The notes under the pieces are model-generated. The model ran no database searches. It was not told the DNA's origin and saw only the letters and a program-made list of their open reading frames with translations. A stretch of 43,100 nt of DNA from Pseudomonas sp. GL-B-19 (GTDB lineage: Bacteria; Pseudomonadota; Gammaproteobacteria; Pseudomonadales; Pseudomonadaceae), in assembly GCF_019956415.1 (NCBI RefSeq), contig NZ_JAHBDK010000048.1, forward strand, positions 1-43,100. The letters are read 5' to 3'. Made by a program: the position numbers and the translations under genes. Each line of letters begins with the position of its first letter. The first letter of the stretch is position 1. This document shows, piece by piece, positions 24,838 to 33,273 of the stretch.

Positions 24838-25542
24838 TTACTGAGCGGCGATGCTGTAGCCGTCGAACGCAGTTTGCTGCTGCAGTGCGGTGATGATGTT
24901 CTTGCGGTTGACCGCTTGTTCGGCCCCGGAGTTGTCCAGGAACGTCTCGCTTTCCAGCTCCGCTTCATCGCCTTCGCCGACGAAGGTAAAGCCGAGGAAT
25001 TCCAGCGCTTTGCGGTCAACGCTCAGGCTTGAACGCGGGGTGCGCAGCGGCAGGGTGACGCTCATGCCATCTTTGCTGATGGTGAACACTTCGAGATCTT
25101 TCTTGGCGCGAGCCACTTTGCTTTTGCCACTGCTCGGGTTGCTGATGGCCTGGTGAGTCTGGTTCAGCACTTTCAGCGCCAGGCCGTAGACGATTTCCTG
25201 AAACGCCGGGTCATCCTTGAAGCTGGAGAGAATCCGGCTGATCGAAAATTTGCTGCTCAGGTCTTCCAGAGCCGCAATGTCGGCTGCTTCAGCGTCCTTG
25301 AGTTGCTTGAGTTCGCCCATCAGTTCATAGGCTTTATCGTCGTCGAAGCTGTCATGAGCCTGGCGAATCGCGGCGCGCAGCTCGCGGATCTGGTCGCTTT
25401 CCCGGGTGGATTGAAAAGCGTCCAGGACCATCTCGCTGATGATCTTGGCCTGAGGCACATGCTGTGAAAGATTGATGGAGTTTTCGTATTCCGCTTTGGA
25501 CGACAAGGTGATTACGGATTCAGCGGTGTTGGAATCGGACAT
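24838..25542 (-). CDS. Hypothetical protein, family not recognised
   Basis: A 234-residue, acidic, soluble-looking protein without signal peptide, membrane segment or cysteine. Residues about 30-110 are strongly helical and charged (REL, ELMGELKQLKDAEAADIAAL) and may form a coiled coil. A basic patch, SGKSKVARAKKDLEVF, lies in the middle, followed by a beta-rich region with MSVTLPLRTPRSSLSVDRKA, then an acidic segment (GEGDEAELESE). It is monocistronic, with its own terminator and AGAAG ahead of the ATG. I cannot assign a function. Confidence 0.7.
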   Translation of the reverse strand: MSDSNTAESVITLSSKAEYENSINLSQHVPQAKIISEMVLDAFQSTRESDQIRELRAAIRQAHDSFDDDKAYELMGELKQLKDAEAADIAALEDLSSKFSISRILSSFKDDPAFQEIVYGLALKVLNQTHQAISNPSSGKSKVARAKKDLEVFTISKDGMSVTLPLRTPRSSLSVDRKALEFLGFTFVGEGDEAELESETFLDNSGAEQAVNRKNIITALQQQTAFDGYSIAAQ

Positions 25543-25709
25543 TGAAATTTCACTACTTCTTTTAACTTGAATTGAGGCGAGAAAGCACAGGGCCTTTTCA
25601 GGTCGCCTAATCTATTGGACCGCGGCAGCGTTGTCACGGATGAACAGGCGGTTGGTCATGATTTTTGCGTGAGGACATTTGTGGGCATTGCCGGAACGTG
25701 TGCTACGGG
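25543..25709. other. Intergenic region, nothing recognised
   Basis: These 167 nt hold the leader of the 234-residue gene and the tail of the histidine kinase transcript. I see no clear terminator after the kinase and no repeat. Confidence 0.4.
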
Positions 25710-27227
25710 CTATTTCCCCATCGAATTCAGATTCATCGAGTGAGCCGCCCATTGTTCCGCCGTTTGCTGATCCACCGGCAAGGAGAAGCGAAAGGTCGCA
25801 CCGCGCCCGGGCAGATCGATCAGCTGGATCTCCCGACCGTGCAATTGCAAGATCCGATGCACGATACGCAGCCCCAACCCGCCATCGCGCCGAGCACCGC
25901 CAATGTTGAAGGGGCGCAGGAACAGACCTTCGCGCAACGGCGTAGCAATGCCTGGCCCGGTATCGCTGACAGTGACTTCGATAAACGGTCCTTGGGGGCG
26001 CAGGCTCAGTTCGATTTCTCCACCTTGAGGGGTATCGCGCAGGGCATTGTCGAACAGGTTGGTCAACACCCGCTCGATCAGCCCCAGGTCGGCGCAGACC
26101 GCAGAAACGTTGGGGGCGAAGGTGGCCTTCAGCTCAATCTGGCGCGCTTCGGCGGTCAATTCGAATTTCTGAAAAATATCCTGCACCAGATCGGTCAGCG
26201 AGAAGCGCTCCAGTACCGGTTGTACGAATCCGTGTTCCAGCCTGACCAGTTCCAGCAGCGATTGCGCCAGCCCACCCACCTTGCGGCTTTGATCCAGGGC
26301 GATGCCCAGATAGCGACGCCGGTCAGCAGGGGATAGCGTGGCGTCCTTGAGCGACAGGGTTTCCAGGTACCCGTGCAGCGAGGCCAAGGGCGTTCGCAGG
26401 TCGTGGGAAATATTCGCCACGAGCTCTCGGCGCTCCTGGTCCTGACGCGTCAGCGAGCGCCACTGTTCATTGAGGCGGATTTGCATCTGCCGGAAGGCGG
26501 CGTCCAGCACGGCAATTTCATCGTGACTGGCGGCTTTTTCTAGCGGTTCCGAGGCCGGTGGTGTGGAGGGAACGCCATCGATGTCGAACTGGCTGACCCT
26601 TTCGGTCAAGCGCCGCAACGGTCGGGTAATCAGGGCAAAGGCCGTGAGGCCTGCGATCAGGCACAACAACGCCACCAGACCGATGGACATCAGGGCAGTA
26701 TTGAGCGCGGCGCTGGTGGCACCTTGTTCGGCGAAGCGGTCGTGTTCTTCGCTGAGCAGTACCACATAGAGATAGCCGACCGGTTGACCGTTGACCCGCA
26801 ATGGCGCGGCGCTGAACACTTTGCGGCCATCGATGCTGCGCGGGTCATCGCCGAGAATCGGCAGGGCATCGCCTTTGAGCAAGCGCTGGATCGGTCCCAG
26901 ATCGATCCGCTCCCGACGTATCCGGCCTTCCGGTGCGGCACTTCCGACAATCTTGCCCTGGGTGTCCAGCAGATAGACCTCAACGCTGGGATTGACCTGC
27001 ATGAGTTTGCTGAACAATTCACGAATGGCATTGGGCATCAGGCCGCTGCTGTCCATCAGCACCGTGTCATGGGTGATGTGTTGCGCCAGATCGCGCGACA
27101 GCCCCTGGACCACTTCCAGTTCATGCATCCGGTTGGAGCGCACTTGCATCCATGCCGATGTGCCGCAGCACACCAGTAACAGAATGGCGAACACCAGGGA
27201 CAGGCGTTGTGTCAGGGTCAGCCTCAT
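25710..27227 (-). CDS. Sensor histidine kinase of the Msr-linked two-component system
   Basis: A 505-residue membrane kinase. Membrane helix 1 is at about 7-27, a periplasmic sensor region of about 150 residues follows, and helix 2 is at 177-200. A HAMP domain comes next, then HisKA with His275 in ANISHDLRTPLASLHGY, then HATPase with NLFDNALRDTPQ, SDTGPGI and GGLGLRIV. The start ATG overlaps the regulator's stop by four bases. Divergence of the pair from exported methionine sulfoxide reductase genes suggests it senses periplasmic oxidants such as HOCl or peroxide, as E. coli HprS does; this is inferred from context, not from a visible sensor motif. Confidence 0.88.
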   Translation of the reverse strand: MRLTLTQRLSLVFAILLLVCCGTSAWMQVRSNRMHELEVVQGLSRDLAQHITHDTVLMDSSGLMPNAIRELFSKLMQVNPSVEVYLLDTQGKIVGSAAPEGRIRRERIDLGPIQRLLKGDALPILGDDPRSIDGRKVFSAAPLRVNGQPVGYLYVVLLSEEHDRFAEQGATSAALNTALMSIGLVALLCLIAGLTAFALITRPLRRLTERVSQFDIDGVPSTPPASEPLEKAASHDEIAVLDAAFRQMQIRLNEQWRSLTRQDQERRELVANISHDLRTPLASLHGYLETLSLKDATLSPADRRRYLGIALDQSRKVGGLAQSLLELVRLEHGFVQPVLERFSLTDLVQDIFQKFELTAEARQIELKATFAPNVSAVCADLGLIERVLTNLFDNALRDTPQGGEIELSLRPQGPFIEVTVSDTGPGIATPLREGLFLRPFNIGGARRDGGLGLRIVHRILQLHGREIQLIDLPGRGATFRFSLPVDQQTAEQWAAHSMNLNSMGK

Positions 27228-27940
27228 GGCTGCTCCTCCTTGACGGCGAATTTGTAGCCACGACCCCACACCGTGAGGATGCGCGCAGGGAGCGCCGGAT
27301 CGGCTTCGATCTTGGCCCGCAGCCGGTTGATGTGAGTGTTCACTGTGTGCTCGTAACCTTCATGGCTGTAGCCCCAGACCGCATTGAGCAAATCCATGCG
27401 CGAGAACACCTTGCCGGGTTGGCGGACGAAGAAGTACAGCAAGTCGAATTCCCGTGGTGTGAGGTCCAGACGCCGACCGTCGAGAGAGACATCGCGGGTG
27501 ATCGGGTCGATGGACAGACCGTCCGTCATCAGGCTGCCCGAGTCCATCTTCAGGTTGCGGGCCATGGCGTCGACCCGGCGCAGCAAGGCTTTGACCCGGG
27601 CGACCAGTTCCAGCATCGAAAAGGGTTTGGCGAGGTAGTCGTCGGCGCCGAGCTCCAGCCCCAGGATCCGGTGCATTTCGCTGGAGCGCGCACTGGTGAT
27701 GATGATCGGGGTGTAGCGGGCCATCGCCCGGGCACGGCGGCAGATTTCCAGGCCGTCGACACCGGGCAACATCAGGTCGAGGATCAAGGCGTCCCAGCTT
27801 CCTTGCTGCAACAGGCGCATGCCTTCATCACCGTCGGTGCAGTGCACCACCTCGAACTGCTCATCGCGAAGATGCAGGCAGATAAGGTCGGCGATGTGCA
27901 GGTCGTCCTCTACCACCAGGACGCGTTTGGTCTGTTCCAT
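27224..27940 (-). CDS. OmpR-family response regulator of the Msr-linked system
   Basis: A 238-residue regulator with phospho-acceptor Asp55 (ALILDLMLPG), the acidic pair at Glu11/Asp12, and a C-terminal winged helix ending in RILTVWGRGYKFAVKEEQP. I chose the ATG at 27940 (MEQTKRVLVVEDD), with AGGA upstream; the longer frame adds an unlikely MCPLRYKGLSF leader. It is divergent from msrB, with 152 nt between them containing an inverted repeat at 28001-28025. Confidence 0.9.
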   Translation of the reverse strand: MEQTKRVLVVEDDLHIADLICLHLRDEQFEVVHCTDGDEGMRLLQQGSWDALILDLMLPGVDGLEICRRARAMARYTPIIITSARSSEMHRILGLELGADDYLAKPFSMLELVARVKALLRRVDAMARNLKMDSGSLMTDGLSIDPITRDVSLDGRRLDLTPREFDLLYFFVRQPGKVFSRMDLLNAVWGYSHEGYEHTVNTHINRLRAKIEADPALPARILTVWGRGYKFAVKEEQP

Positions 27941-28000
27941 AAAGCTCAATCCTTTGTAGCGCAATGGGCACATTGTGCGGGTTTTCCTCAGTCCGAGTTA

Positions 28001-28025
28001 TCACGAATTGTTTAACTGCTCGTGA
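28001..28025. promoter_or_regulatory. Inverted repeat in the regulator/msrB divergent promoter
   Basis: TCACGA (28001-28006) and TCGTGA (28020-28025) form a perfect inverted repeat with a 13-nt spacer, between the divergent regulator and msrB genes. A second near-palindrome, GCACATTGTGC, lies at 27968-27978 closer to the regulator. Either could be the regulator's site; the assignment is by position. Confidence 0.35.
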
Positions 28026-28092
28026 GGATTTGGCGATCAACCCAAGCCTAGGCTGTGTTCTATATCAGGCACCTGGAATTTTGGAGAAGGCC

Positions 28093-28611
28093 ATGTTTTC
28101 ACGGCGGCAGTTTCTTGTAGCGGGCGGCGGGCTGGGCGCTGCAGCCCTGGTGATCGGTGTGTTGCCAAAATTTGCCGCCAGTACCGCACTGGTCAGTGAG
28201 GTCCGCGCGGCAGAGGTGTTCGAGGTGACCCACAGCGACAGCGAATGGCACGCCATGCTCAGCGACGAGCAGTACGAAATCCTGCGTGAAGAGGGCACCG
28301 AGCGGGCCTACAGCAGCCCGTTGAACAATGAACATCGCGAGGGCGTTTTCGCCTGCGCCGGGTGTGATTTGCCGCTGTTCTCATCCGACACCAAATTTGA
28401 CAGCCGCACCGGCTGGCCCAGCTTCTGGGCACCCCTGGACAAAGCGGTGGTCACTCGTCAGGACCGGTCCTTTGGTGTGCTGCGTGAAGAAGTCCACTGC
28501 CGGAGGTGTGGCGGTCATCTGGGCCATGTCTTCGACGATGGGCCCAAACCCACCGGTCTGCGTTACTGCATGAACGGTCTGGCGCTGAAGTTCGAGCCAC
28601 AGGCGGCTTGA
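28093..28611 (+). CDS. msrB: Exported (Tat-type) peptide-methionine (R)-S-oxide reductase
   Basis: A 172-residue MsrB that reduces methionine-R-sulfoxide in proteins. The N terminus has a twin-arginine signal, SRRQFLVAGGGLGAAALVIG, so the enzyme should act in the periplasm. The zinc cysteines are Cys88/Cys91 (CAGC) and Cys136/Cys139 (CRRC); the catalytic cysteine is Cys159 in RYCMNG. Where many MsrB have a resolving Cys (SGCGWPSF), this one reads SRTGWPSF, so no resolving Cys is present. GGAGAAGG lies just before the ATG. First gene of a three-gene cluster. Confidence 0.92.
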   Translation: MFSRRQFLVAGGGLGAAALVIGVLPKFAASTALVSEVRAAEVFEVTHSDSEWHAMLSDEQYEILREEGTERAYSSPLNNEHREGVFACAGCDLPLFSSDTKFDSRTGWPSFWAPLDKAVVTRQDRSFGVLREEVHCRRCGGHLGHVFDDGPKPTGLRYCMNGLALKFEPQAA

Positions 28612-28654
28612 TCCTTGGGCATTTCCTTTCACTCACTTGATGCAGGTCGACGCT

Positions 28655-30418
28655 ATGTGGCTTTTGGTTCTCGCTTATCTCGGTGGTGTGCTGACGATTG
28701 TCAGCCCCTGCATTTTGCCGGTGCTGCCCTTTGTCTTCGCTCGAACCGGGCAGCCGTTTATGAAAAGTGGCTTGCCGCTATTGGCGGGGATGGCGCTGAC
28801 CTTCGCGTTAGTCGCCACGTTGGCGGCGGTGGGCGGCGGTTGGGTGGTGCAAGTCAATCAGTACGGTCGCTGGCTCGCGTTGCTGTTCGTTGCTCTGTTC
28901 GGGCTGACGCTGTTGCTGCCTCGATTGGCCGAACGTCTGACGCGGCCACTGGTGGCAGCTGGCAGTCGATTATCGGAAGTCGCTGACGCCGATGCCCGGC
29001 CGCGTCCTGGCGCTTCGTTCCTGATCGGTGTCGCCACGGGCCTGCTCTGGGCACCTTGCGCCGGGCCGATTTTGGGTCTGTTGCTGACAGGGGCGGCGCT
29101 GCAAGGGGCAAGCATCGAAACCACGTTGTTGCTGCTGGCTTACGCGGCCGGTGCCGCCACGTCGCTCGCGGTGGCGCTGCTGCTCGGCGGTAAAGTCTTC
29201 GCGGCGATGATGCGCTCGATTGGCGCTGGCGAATGGGTTCGGCGCGGTCTGGGGGCAGCAATGCTGGCGGGTGTCGCCGCGATTGCGCTGGGGCTGGATA
29301 CGGGGATTCTGGCACGGGTTTCAACCGCGTCCACCGGCGGGATCGAGCAAGCCTTGGTCGGCCGTTTGGCCGGCAAGTCTGCGAATAACAGCGGGGCGAT
29401 GATGGCCGCGGGTGGCGCGATGAAAGCGAGTGCCAAGGCAGCGGGCGGCTTGCCGATTGAAGGCAACCTCCCATCGCTGGATGGCGCGGTGCAATGGCTC
29501 AATTCGCCACCGCTCACCACTCAGGCCCTGAAGGGCAAAGTCGTGCTGGTGGATTTCTGGACTTACTCCTGCATCAACTGCCTGCGCACCTTGCCGTATG
29601 TGAAAGCCTGGGCCGAAAAGTATCGCGATCAGGGATTGGTGGTGATCGGTGTGCATGCACCGGAATTCGCCTTTGAACGGGATATCGGCAATGTCACCAA
29701 AGCCATGAAAGACCTGGGCATCAACTACCCCGTGGCCATCGATAACGACTACAAAATCTGGCGTGCCTTCAACAACGAATACTGGCCGGCCCATTATTTT
29801 GCGGACGCACAGGGACGCATTCGTTATCACCACTTTGGTGAAGGCGAGTACGCCGAGTCGGAAAGGGTCATTCAGCAACTGCTGCGTGAAGCGGGAGCGG
29901 TGAAGGTCGCGGACGGTCTGATCACTGCGGATGCGACAGGGGTTCAACTCGCGCCGGACATGAACGAAGTGCAATCACCGGAAACCTATGTCGGTTTCCA
30001 GCGTGCCGAGCATTTCGTCCCCGAGACAAGTCTCGTGCCTGACAAAGTGGCCGCGTACACCTCACCCGCCGAACTGGCCCTCAACGATTGGAGTCTGGAC
30101 GGAAAATGGAATGTCGGTTCAGAGCGTGCGACTTCCAGCGCGCCAGCCAGTCGCATCGTCTATCGCTTCCATGCACGCGATTTGCACTTGGTGCTGGGTC
30201 CCGGTGCCGACGGTAAACCGGTGCGATTCAAAGTGCTCATTGACGGCAAAGCCCCTGGTGACGCCCACGGCACCGATGTGGCGCCCGATGGCAGCGGCAG
30301 TGTGAACTCACAGCGTTTGTATCAGTTGATACGCCAGAGCGGCAGCGTCACGGACCGGACGTTTAGCATCGAATTTCTCGATCCGGGTGTGTCGGCTTAT
30401 GCGTTTACGTTCGGTTGA
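28655..30418 (+). CDS. DipZ-like membrane thiol-disulfide reductase (CcdA, thioredoxin and C-terminal domain)
   Basis: A protein of about 587 residues. The N-terminal CcdA/DsbD-type membrane domain (about 1-235) has Cys19 in IVSPCILPVLP and a second cysteine in LWAPCAGP, the pair that carries electrons across the membrane. A TlpA/thioredoxin-like domain (about 275-415) has Cys306-x-x-Cys309 in WTYSCINCLRTLPYV. A C-terminal beta-rich domain of about 140 residues follows, as in DipZ proteins. I favour the ATG at 28655 (MWLLVLAYLGG), with AGG upstream; another ATG is at 28640. Its place between two Msr genes suggests that it passes cytoplasmic reducing power to the exported Msr enzymes. Confidence 0.88.
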   Translation: MWLLVLAYLGGVLTIVSPCILPVLPFVFARTGQPFMKSGLPLLAGMALTFALVATLAAVGGGWVVQVNQYGRWLALLFVALFGLTLLLPRLAERLTRPLVAAGSRLSEVADADARPRPGASFLIGVATGLLWAPCAGPILGLLLTGAALQGASIETTLLLLAYAAGAATSLAVALLLGGKVFAAMMRSIGAGEWVRRGLGAAMLAGVAAIALGLDTGILARVSTASTGGIEQALVGRLAGKSANNSGAMMAAGGAMKASAKAAGGLPIEGNLPSLDGAVQWLNSPPLTTQALKGKVVLVDFWTYSCINCLRTLPYVKAWAEKYRDQGLVVIGVHAPEFAFERDIGNVTKAMKDLGINYPVAIDNDYKIWRAFNNEYWPAHYFADAQGRIRYHHFGEGEYAESERVIQQLLREAGAVKVADGLITADATGVQLAPDMNEVQSPETYVGFQRAEHFVPETSLVPDKVAAYTSPAELALNDWSLDGKWNVGSERATSSAPASRIVYRFHARDLHLVLGPGADGKPVRFKVLIDGKAPGDAHGTDVAPDGSGSVNSQRLYQLIRQSGSVTDRTFSIEFLDPGVSAYAFTFG

Positions 30419-30448
30419 AATCATTCCATTGGTTGAGGAGTCTGCCCC

Positions 30449-31153
30449 ATGAAAACCCTGTTCACCTGGCGCCGCACCCTGTTGGGAATGGCCGCTGCCG
30501 GCGTTATTAGTCAGTGCTCGGCATTTTCGTTCGGTGCCGAAGAAGCCGTCGTCATCCCCCCGCCAGCTGTGGATGAAACAACCCAGGCCCACAGCGAAAA
30601 AGTGGTGTTTGCCGGCGGATGTTTTTGGGGCGTCCAAGGTGTTTTTCAGCACGTTAAAGGTGTGAAAAAAGCTATCTCTGGTTACGCCGGTGGTGCCGCC
30701 AACACCGCCCACTATGAACGGGTCAGCGAGGGCAATACCGGCCATGCGGAATCCGTCGAAGTCACTTACGATCCGGCTCAGGTCAGCTACGGGACGTTGC
30801 TGCAGATCTATTTTTCGGTGGCCCATAACCCCACAGAACTGAACCGCCAGGGCCCCGACAGCGGCACTCAATACCGGTCGGCGATTTTCACTGAGAACAC
30901 CGAACAGCAACGCATTGCCCAGGCTTACATTGCCCAGCTTGACGCTGCTCATTCGTTCAACAAACCCATTGTGACCAAGCTGGAAACCTACAACGGTTTC
31001 TACCCGGCAGAGGAGGAGCATCAAGATTTTCTGACCGAGCACCCGACCTATCCGTACATCGTGATCAACGATCTACCGAAAGTGGCGCAGTTGAAACGGT
31101 TGTATCCCGATCGGTATCAGGAGAAACCGGTGTTGGTGAAGGCAGGGATGTGA
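30449..31153 (+). CDS. msrA: Exported peptide-methionine (S)-S-oxide reductase
   Basis: A 234-residue MsrA that reduces methionine-S-sulfoxide. The N terminus (MKTLFTWRRTLLGMAAAGVI) is an export signal with paired arginines, possibly Tat. The catalytic motif GGCFWG contains Cys58. No cysteine occurs after it, so the usual C-terminal recycling cysteines are absent and an outside thiol donor is required. Conserved substrate-site segments SGYAGG and PTELNRQGPDSGTQYRSAIF are present. It starts about 30 nt after the DipZ-like gene and completes the cluster. Confidence 0.93.
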   Translation: MKTLFTWRRTLLGMAAAGVISQCSAFSFGAEEAVVIPPPAVDETTQAHSEKVVFAGGCFWGVQGVFQHVKGVKKAISGYAGGAANTAHYERVSEGNTGHAESVEVTYDPAQVSYGTLLQIYFSVAHNPTELNRQGPDSGTQYRSAIFTENTEQQRIAQAYIAQLDAAHSFNKPIVTKLETYNGFYPAEEEHQDFLTEHPTYPYIVINDLPKVAQLKRLYPDRYQEKPVLVKAGM

Positions 31154-31177
31154 ATGGCAGTTGATGTATGGGTTTAT

Positions 31178-32191
31178 TCACCCCGAAATCACATTCTTGC
31201 CCGCCACCTTCGACCGATACAGCGCCTGGTCGGCCCGGGCCAGCAATCCGGTCTGTTGTTCTTCTTCGAAGCGCTGGACCACGCCGAAACTCATGGTCAC
31301 TTGAAACTCGCCCACCGGTGGCAAGCTCAACAGGCCATCGCGGATTTTTTGAGCGAGGATCCTGGCATCAGTCAACGAGGTAGCGGGAAGGATCATGATG
31401 AACTCGTCCCCCCCCCATCGCGCCAGCAGATCACCTTCGCGCACGCAGTGCTTCACGCTCTCGACCACCTGCACGATTGCCGCATCACCCAAGGCATGGC
31501 CGTAGTGATCGTTGATGATCTTGAAGTCGTCGATGTCCATGGCGATCAGGGACAGGGGGCGTCGAAAGCGTTGTGCTCGTTCGCATTCCTGAGGCAGGGT
31601 TTTTTCCATCAGGTAGCGATTGGCAATGGCGGTCAGCGTATCGGTTTCTGCCAGTTTGCGGTTTTCTTCGAGTTGAACCTGAAGCTGCTGGTTGACCTGA
31701 GACAACTCCCGGGTTCGCTCTTCAACGGTCGCTTCAAGGGAGTGAGTGCGTCGTTCCAACTCTTCGAGCAGACGTCGCTTGTCGTCGATGCTGCGGTGCG
31801 CACCGACCATCCGCGCTACCGTGCCGTCGGCGTTGCGGGACAGCACATAGCCGCGATCTTCGATCCAGGTGTAACTGCCGTCCAGCATGCGGCAGCGATA
31901 TTCGGCCTGATAGGTGGGCGCGCGCTGTTGCAGGTAATCATCAAACACGGCCATGACTGAGGGGTAATCTTCAGGGTGGATGAGGTTCTCCCAAGTCAAC
32001 GCAGTGTTGTCCAAGGAATGAGGCTCGTAACCGAGCATCTTGTACCAACCGGGGTTGCGGTAGACAAAACCTGTGTTGGCGTTCCAGTCCCAGATACCGT
32101 CGCTGACCAGTTCCAGAATAGTGTGGAGCAGGTCTTCGCTAAAATCTGACACATTGAGTTTCAATGGCTTGATATTTGTCGCTTCCCCCAT
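31178..32191 (-). CDS. PAS-GGDEF diguanylate cyclase
   Basis: A 337-residue soluble protein. A PAS domain (about 22-138; PAS_3-like, with WIEDRGYVLSRNADGTVARM) is followed by a coiled-coil linker (about 138-180) and a GGDEF domain with the active motif GGDEF at 260-264. The RxxD inhibitory site REGD lies at 251-254. The ATG at 32191 has GGGAGAG about 6 nt upstream; the longer frame to 32281 overlaps the LysR gene's end and lacks a ribosome site. It is convergent with msrA and probably unrelated to it. The PAS ligand is unknown. Confidence 0.88.
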   Translation of the reverse strand: MGEATNIKPLKLNVSDFSEDLLHTILELVSDGIWDWNANTGFVYRNPGWYKMLGYEPHSLDNTALTWENLIHPEDYPSVMAVFDDYLQQRAPTYQAEYRCRMLDGSYTWIEDRGYVLSRNADGTVARMVGAHRSIDDKRRLLEELERRTHSLEATVEERTRELSQVNQQLQVQLEENRKLAETDTLTAIANRYLMEKTLPQECERAQRFRRPLSLIAMDIDDFKIINDHYGHALGDAAIVQVVESVKHCVREGDLLARWGGDEFIMILPATSLTDARILAQKIRDGLLSLPPVGEFQVTMSFGVVQRFEEEQQTGLLARADQALYRSKVAGKNVISG

Positions 32192-32265
32192 CACCACTCT
32201 CCCTGACGCACAGCTTTCAATTGATTCGCCTGGCGTCGAGATTAGTGCATGGCGCATTGCCACGC

Positions 32266-33171
32266 CTAGTACTTGCCCCATAACTGCATAGCAAAGTCGA
32301 CGAAATGGCGTAATTTCGGTAAGCGGTAGCGATCCTGAGCGTACACAAGGTGCATCGGCCGGCTCGGCAGTTGATAGTTCTGCATCAACGCCACCAGTTT
32401 TCCATTGAGCAGGTCCTGTTCGACCAGTGCATCAGGCAACATCACGATGCCCATCCCGGTTCGAGCAGCCTGATGCAACCCTGCGGAGCTATTGATCAGC
32501 ATCGGACCACTGACGGCCACCATCACTTCGCCTTCCGGCCCGCTCAGACGCCACTGTTTTGCGACCGATTGCCAGTCATCCCCGACCGGGTAGGCAAAAG
32601 ACAAACAATCGTGATGTTGCAGGTCTTCGGGTTTTTCCGGCGTGGTACGGCGTGCCAGGTATTCCGGTGATGCGCACATGGTCAGGGTGTAGTCGATCAG
32701 CGGGCGGGCGATCAGGTTGGACGGCTCAATGGCGCCCAGGCGAAACGCCACATCGAGGCCGTTTTCGAGTAGATCGGGGCGCCCGTTAGTGAGCACCACG
32801 TCCAGTTTGACCTGTGGACATTGCAGAGAAAATTCGCTGAGCGCTGGCGCAAGCTTTTCCGTGCCAAAGGTCAGCGGTGCCGTGATGCGCAAGATTCCAC
32901 TCGGCGCGTCCTGACTCTGTTCGGCCAGACGTTCGGAATCGGCCACCAACCCTAATACTTCAAGACAACGCAGGTAATACGCGGAGCCGAATTCCGTCAG
33001 GCGCTGGCGCCGTGTCGTACGGTTGAGCAAGCGCACGCCCAGACGTTGCTCCAGTGCGCGCAGGTGATTGCCGACCATGGTCGTGGACATTTCACACTGC
33101 TGCGCGGCGGCCGTCATGCTGCCAGCCTCCACCACGCGTACGTAAACGGTCATTGCCTGGAACAAATCCAT
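32266..33171 (-). CDS. LysR-family transcriptional regulator
   Basis: A 301-residue LysR regulator. The winged helix at 1-60 has AGSMTAAAQQCEMSTTMVGN and LNRTTRRQRLTEFG; the effector-binding domain spans about 88-295. The sequence is of the CrgA/DmlR-like subgroup. I chose the ATG at 33171 (MDLFQAMTVYVRVVE). It is divergent from the aminotransferase gene at 33274 with about 100 nt between, so that gene is the natural target. Confidence 0.88.
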   Translation of the reverse strand: MDLFQAMTVYVRVVEAGSMTAAAQQCEMSTTMVGNHLRALEQRLGVRLLNRTTRRQRLTEFGSAYYLRCLEVLGLVADSERLAEQSQDAPSGILRITAPLTFGTEKLAPALSEFSLQCPQVKLDVVLTNGRPDLLENGLDVAFRLGAIEPSNLIARPLIDYTLTMCASPEYLARRTTPEKPEDLQHHDCLSFAYPVGDDWQSVAKQWRLSGPEGEVMVAVSGPMLINSSAGLHQAARTGMGIVMLPDALVEQDLLNGKLVALMQNYQLPSRPMHLVYAQDRYRLPKLRHFVDFAMQLWGKY

Positions 33172-33273
33172 TATCAAGCTCGGCTTTAAGATGATTGAAG
33201 TATTACGGCGTTTATCCAGCTCAGGTGGCTAACCATACTGCAAAAACACCGACCATTGATGGAGCTTGATGCC

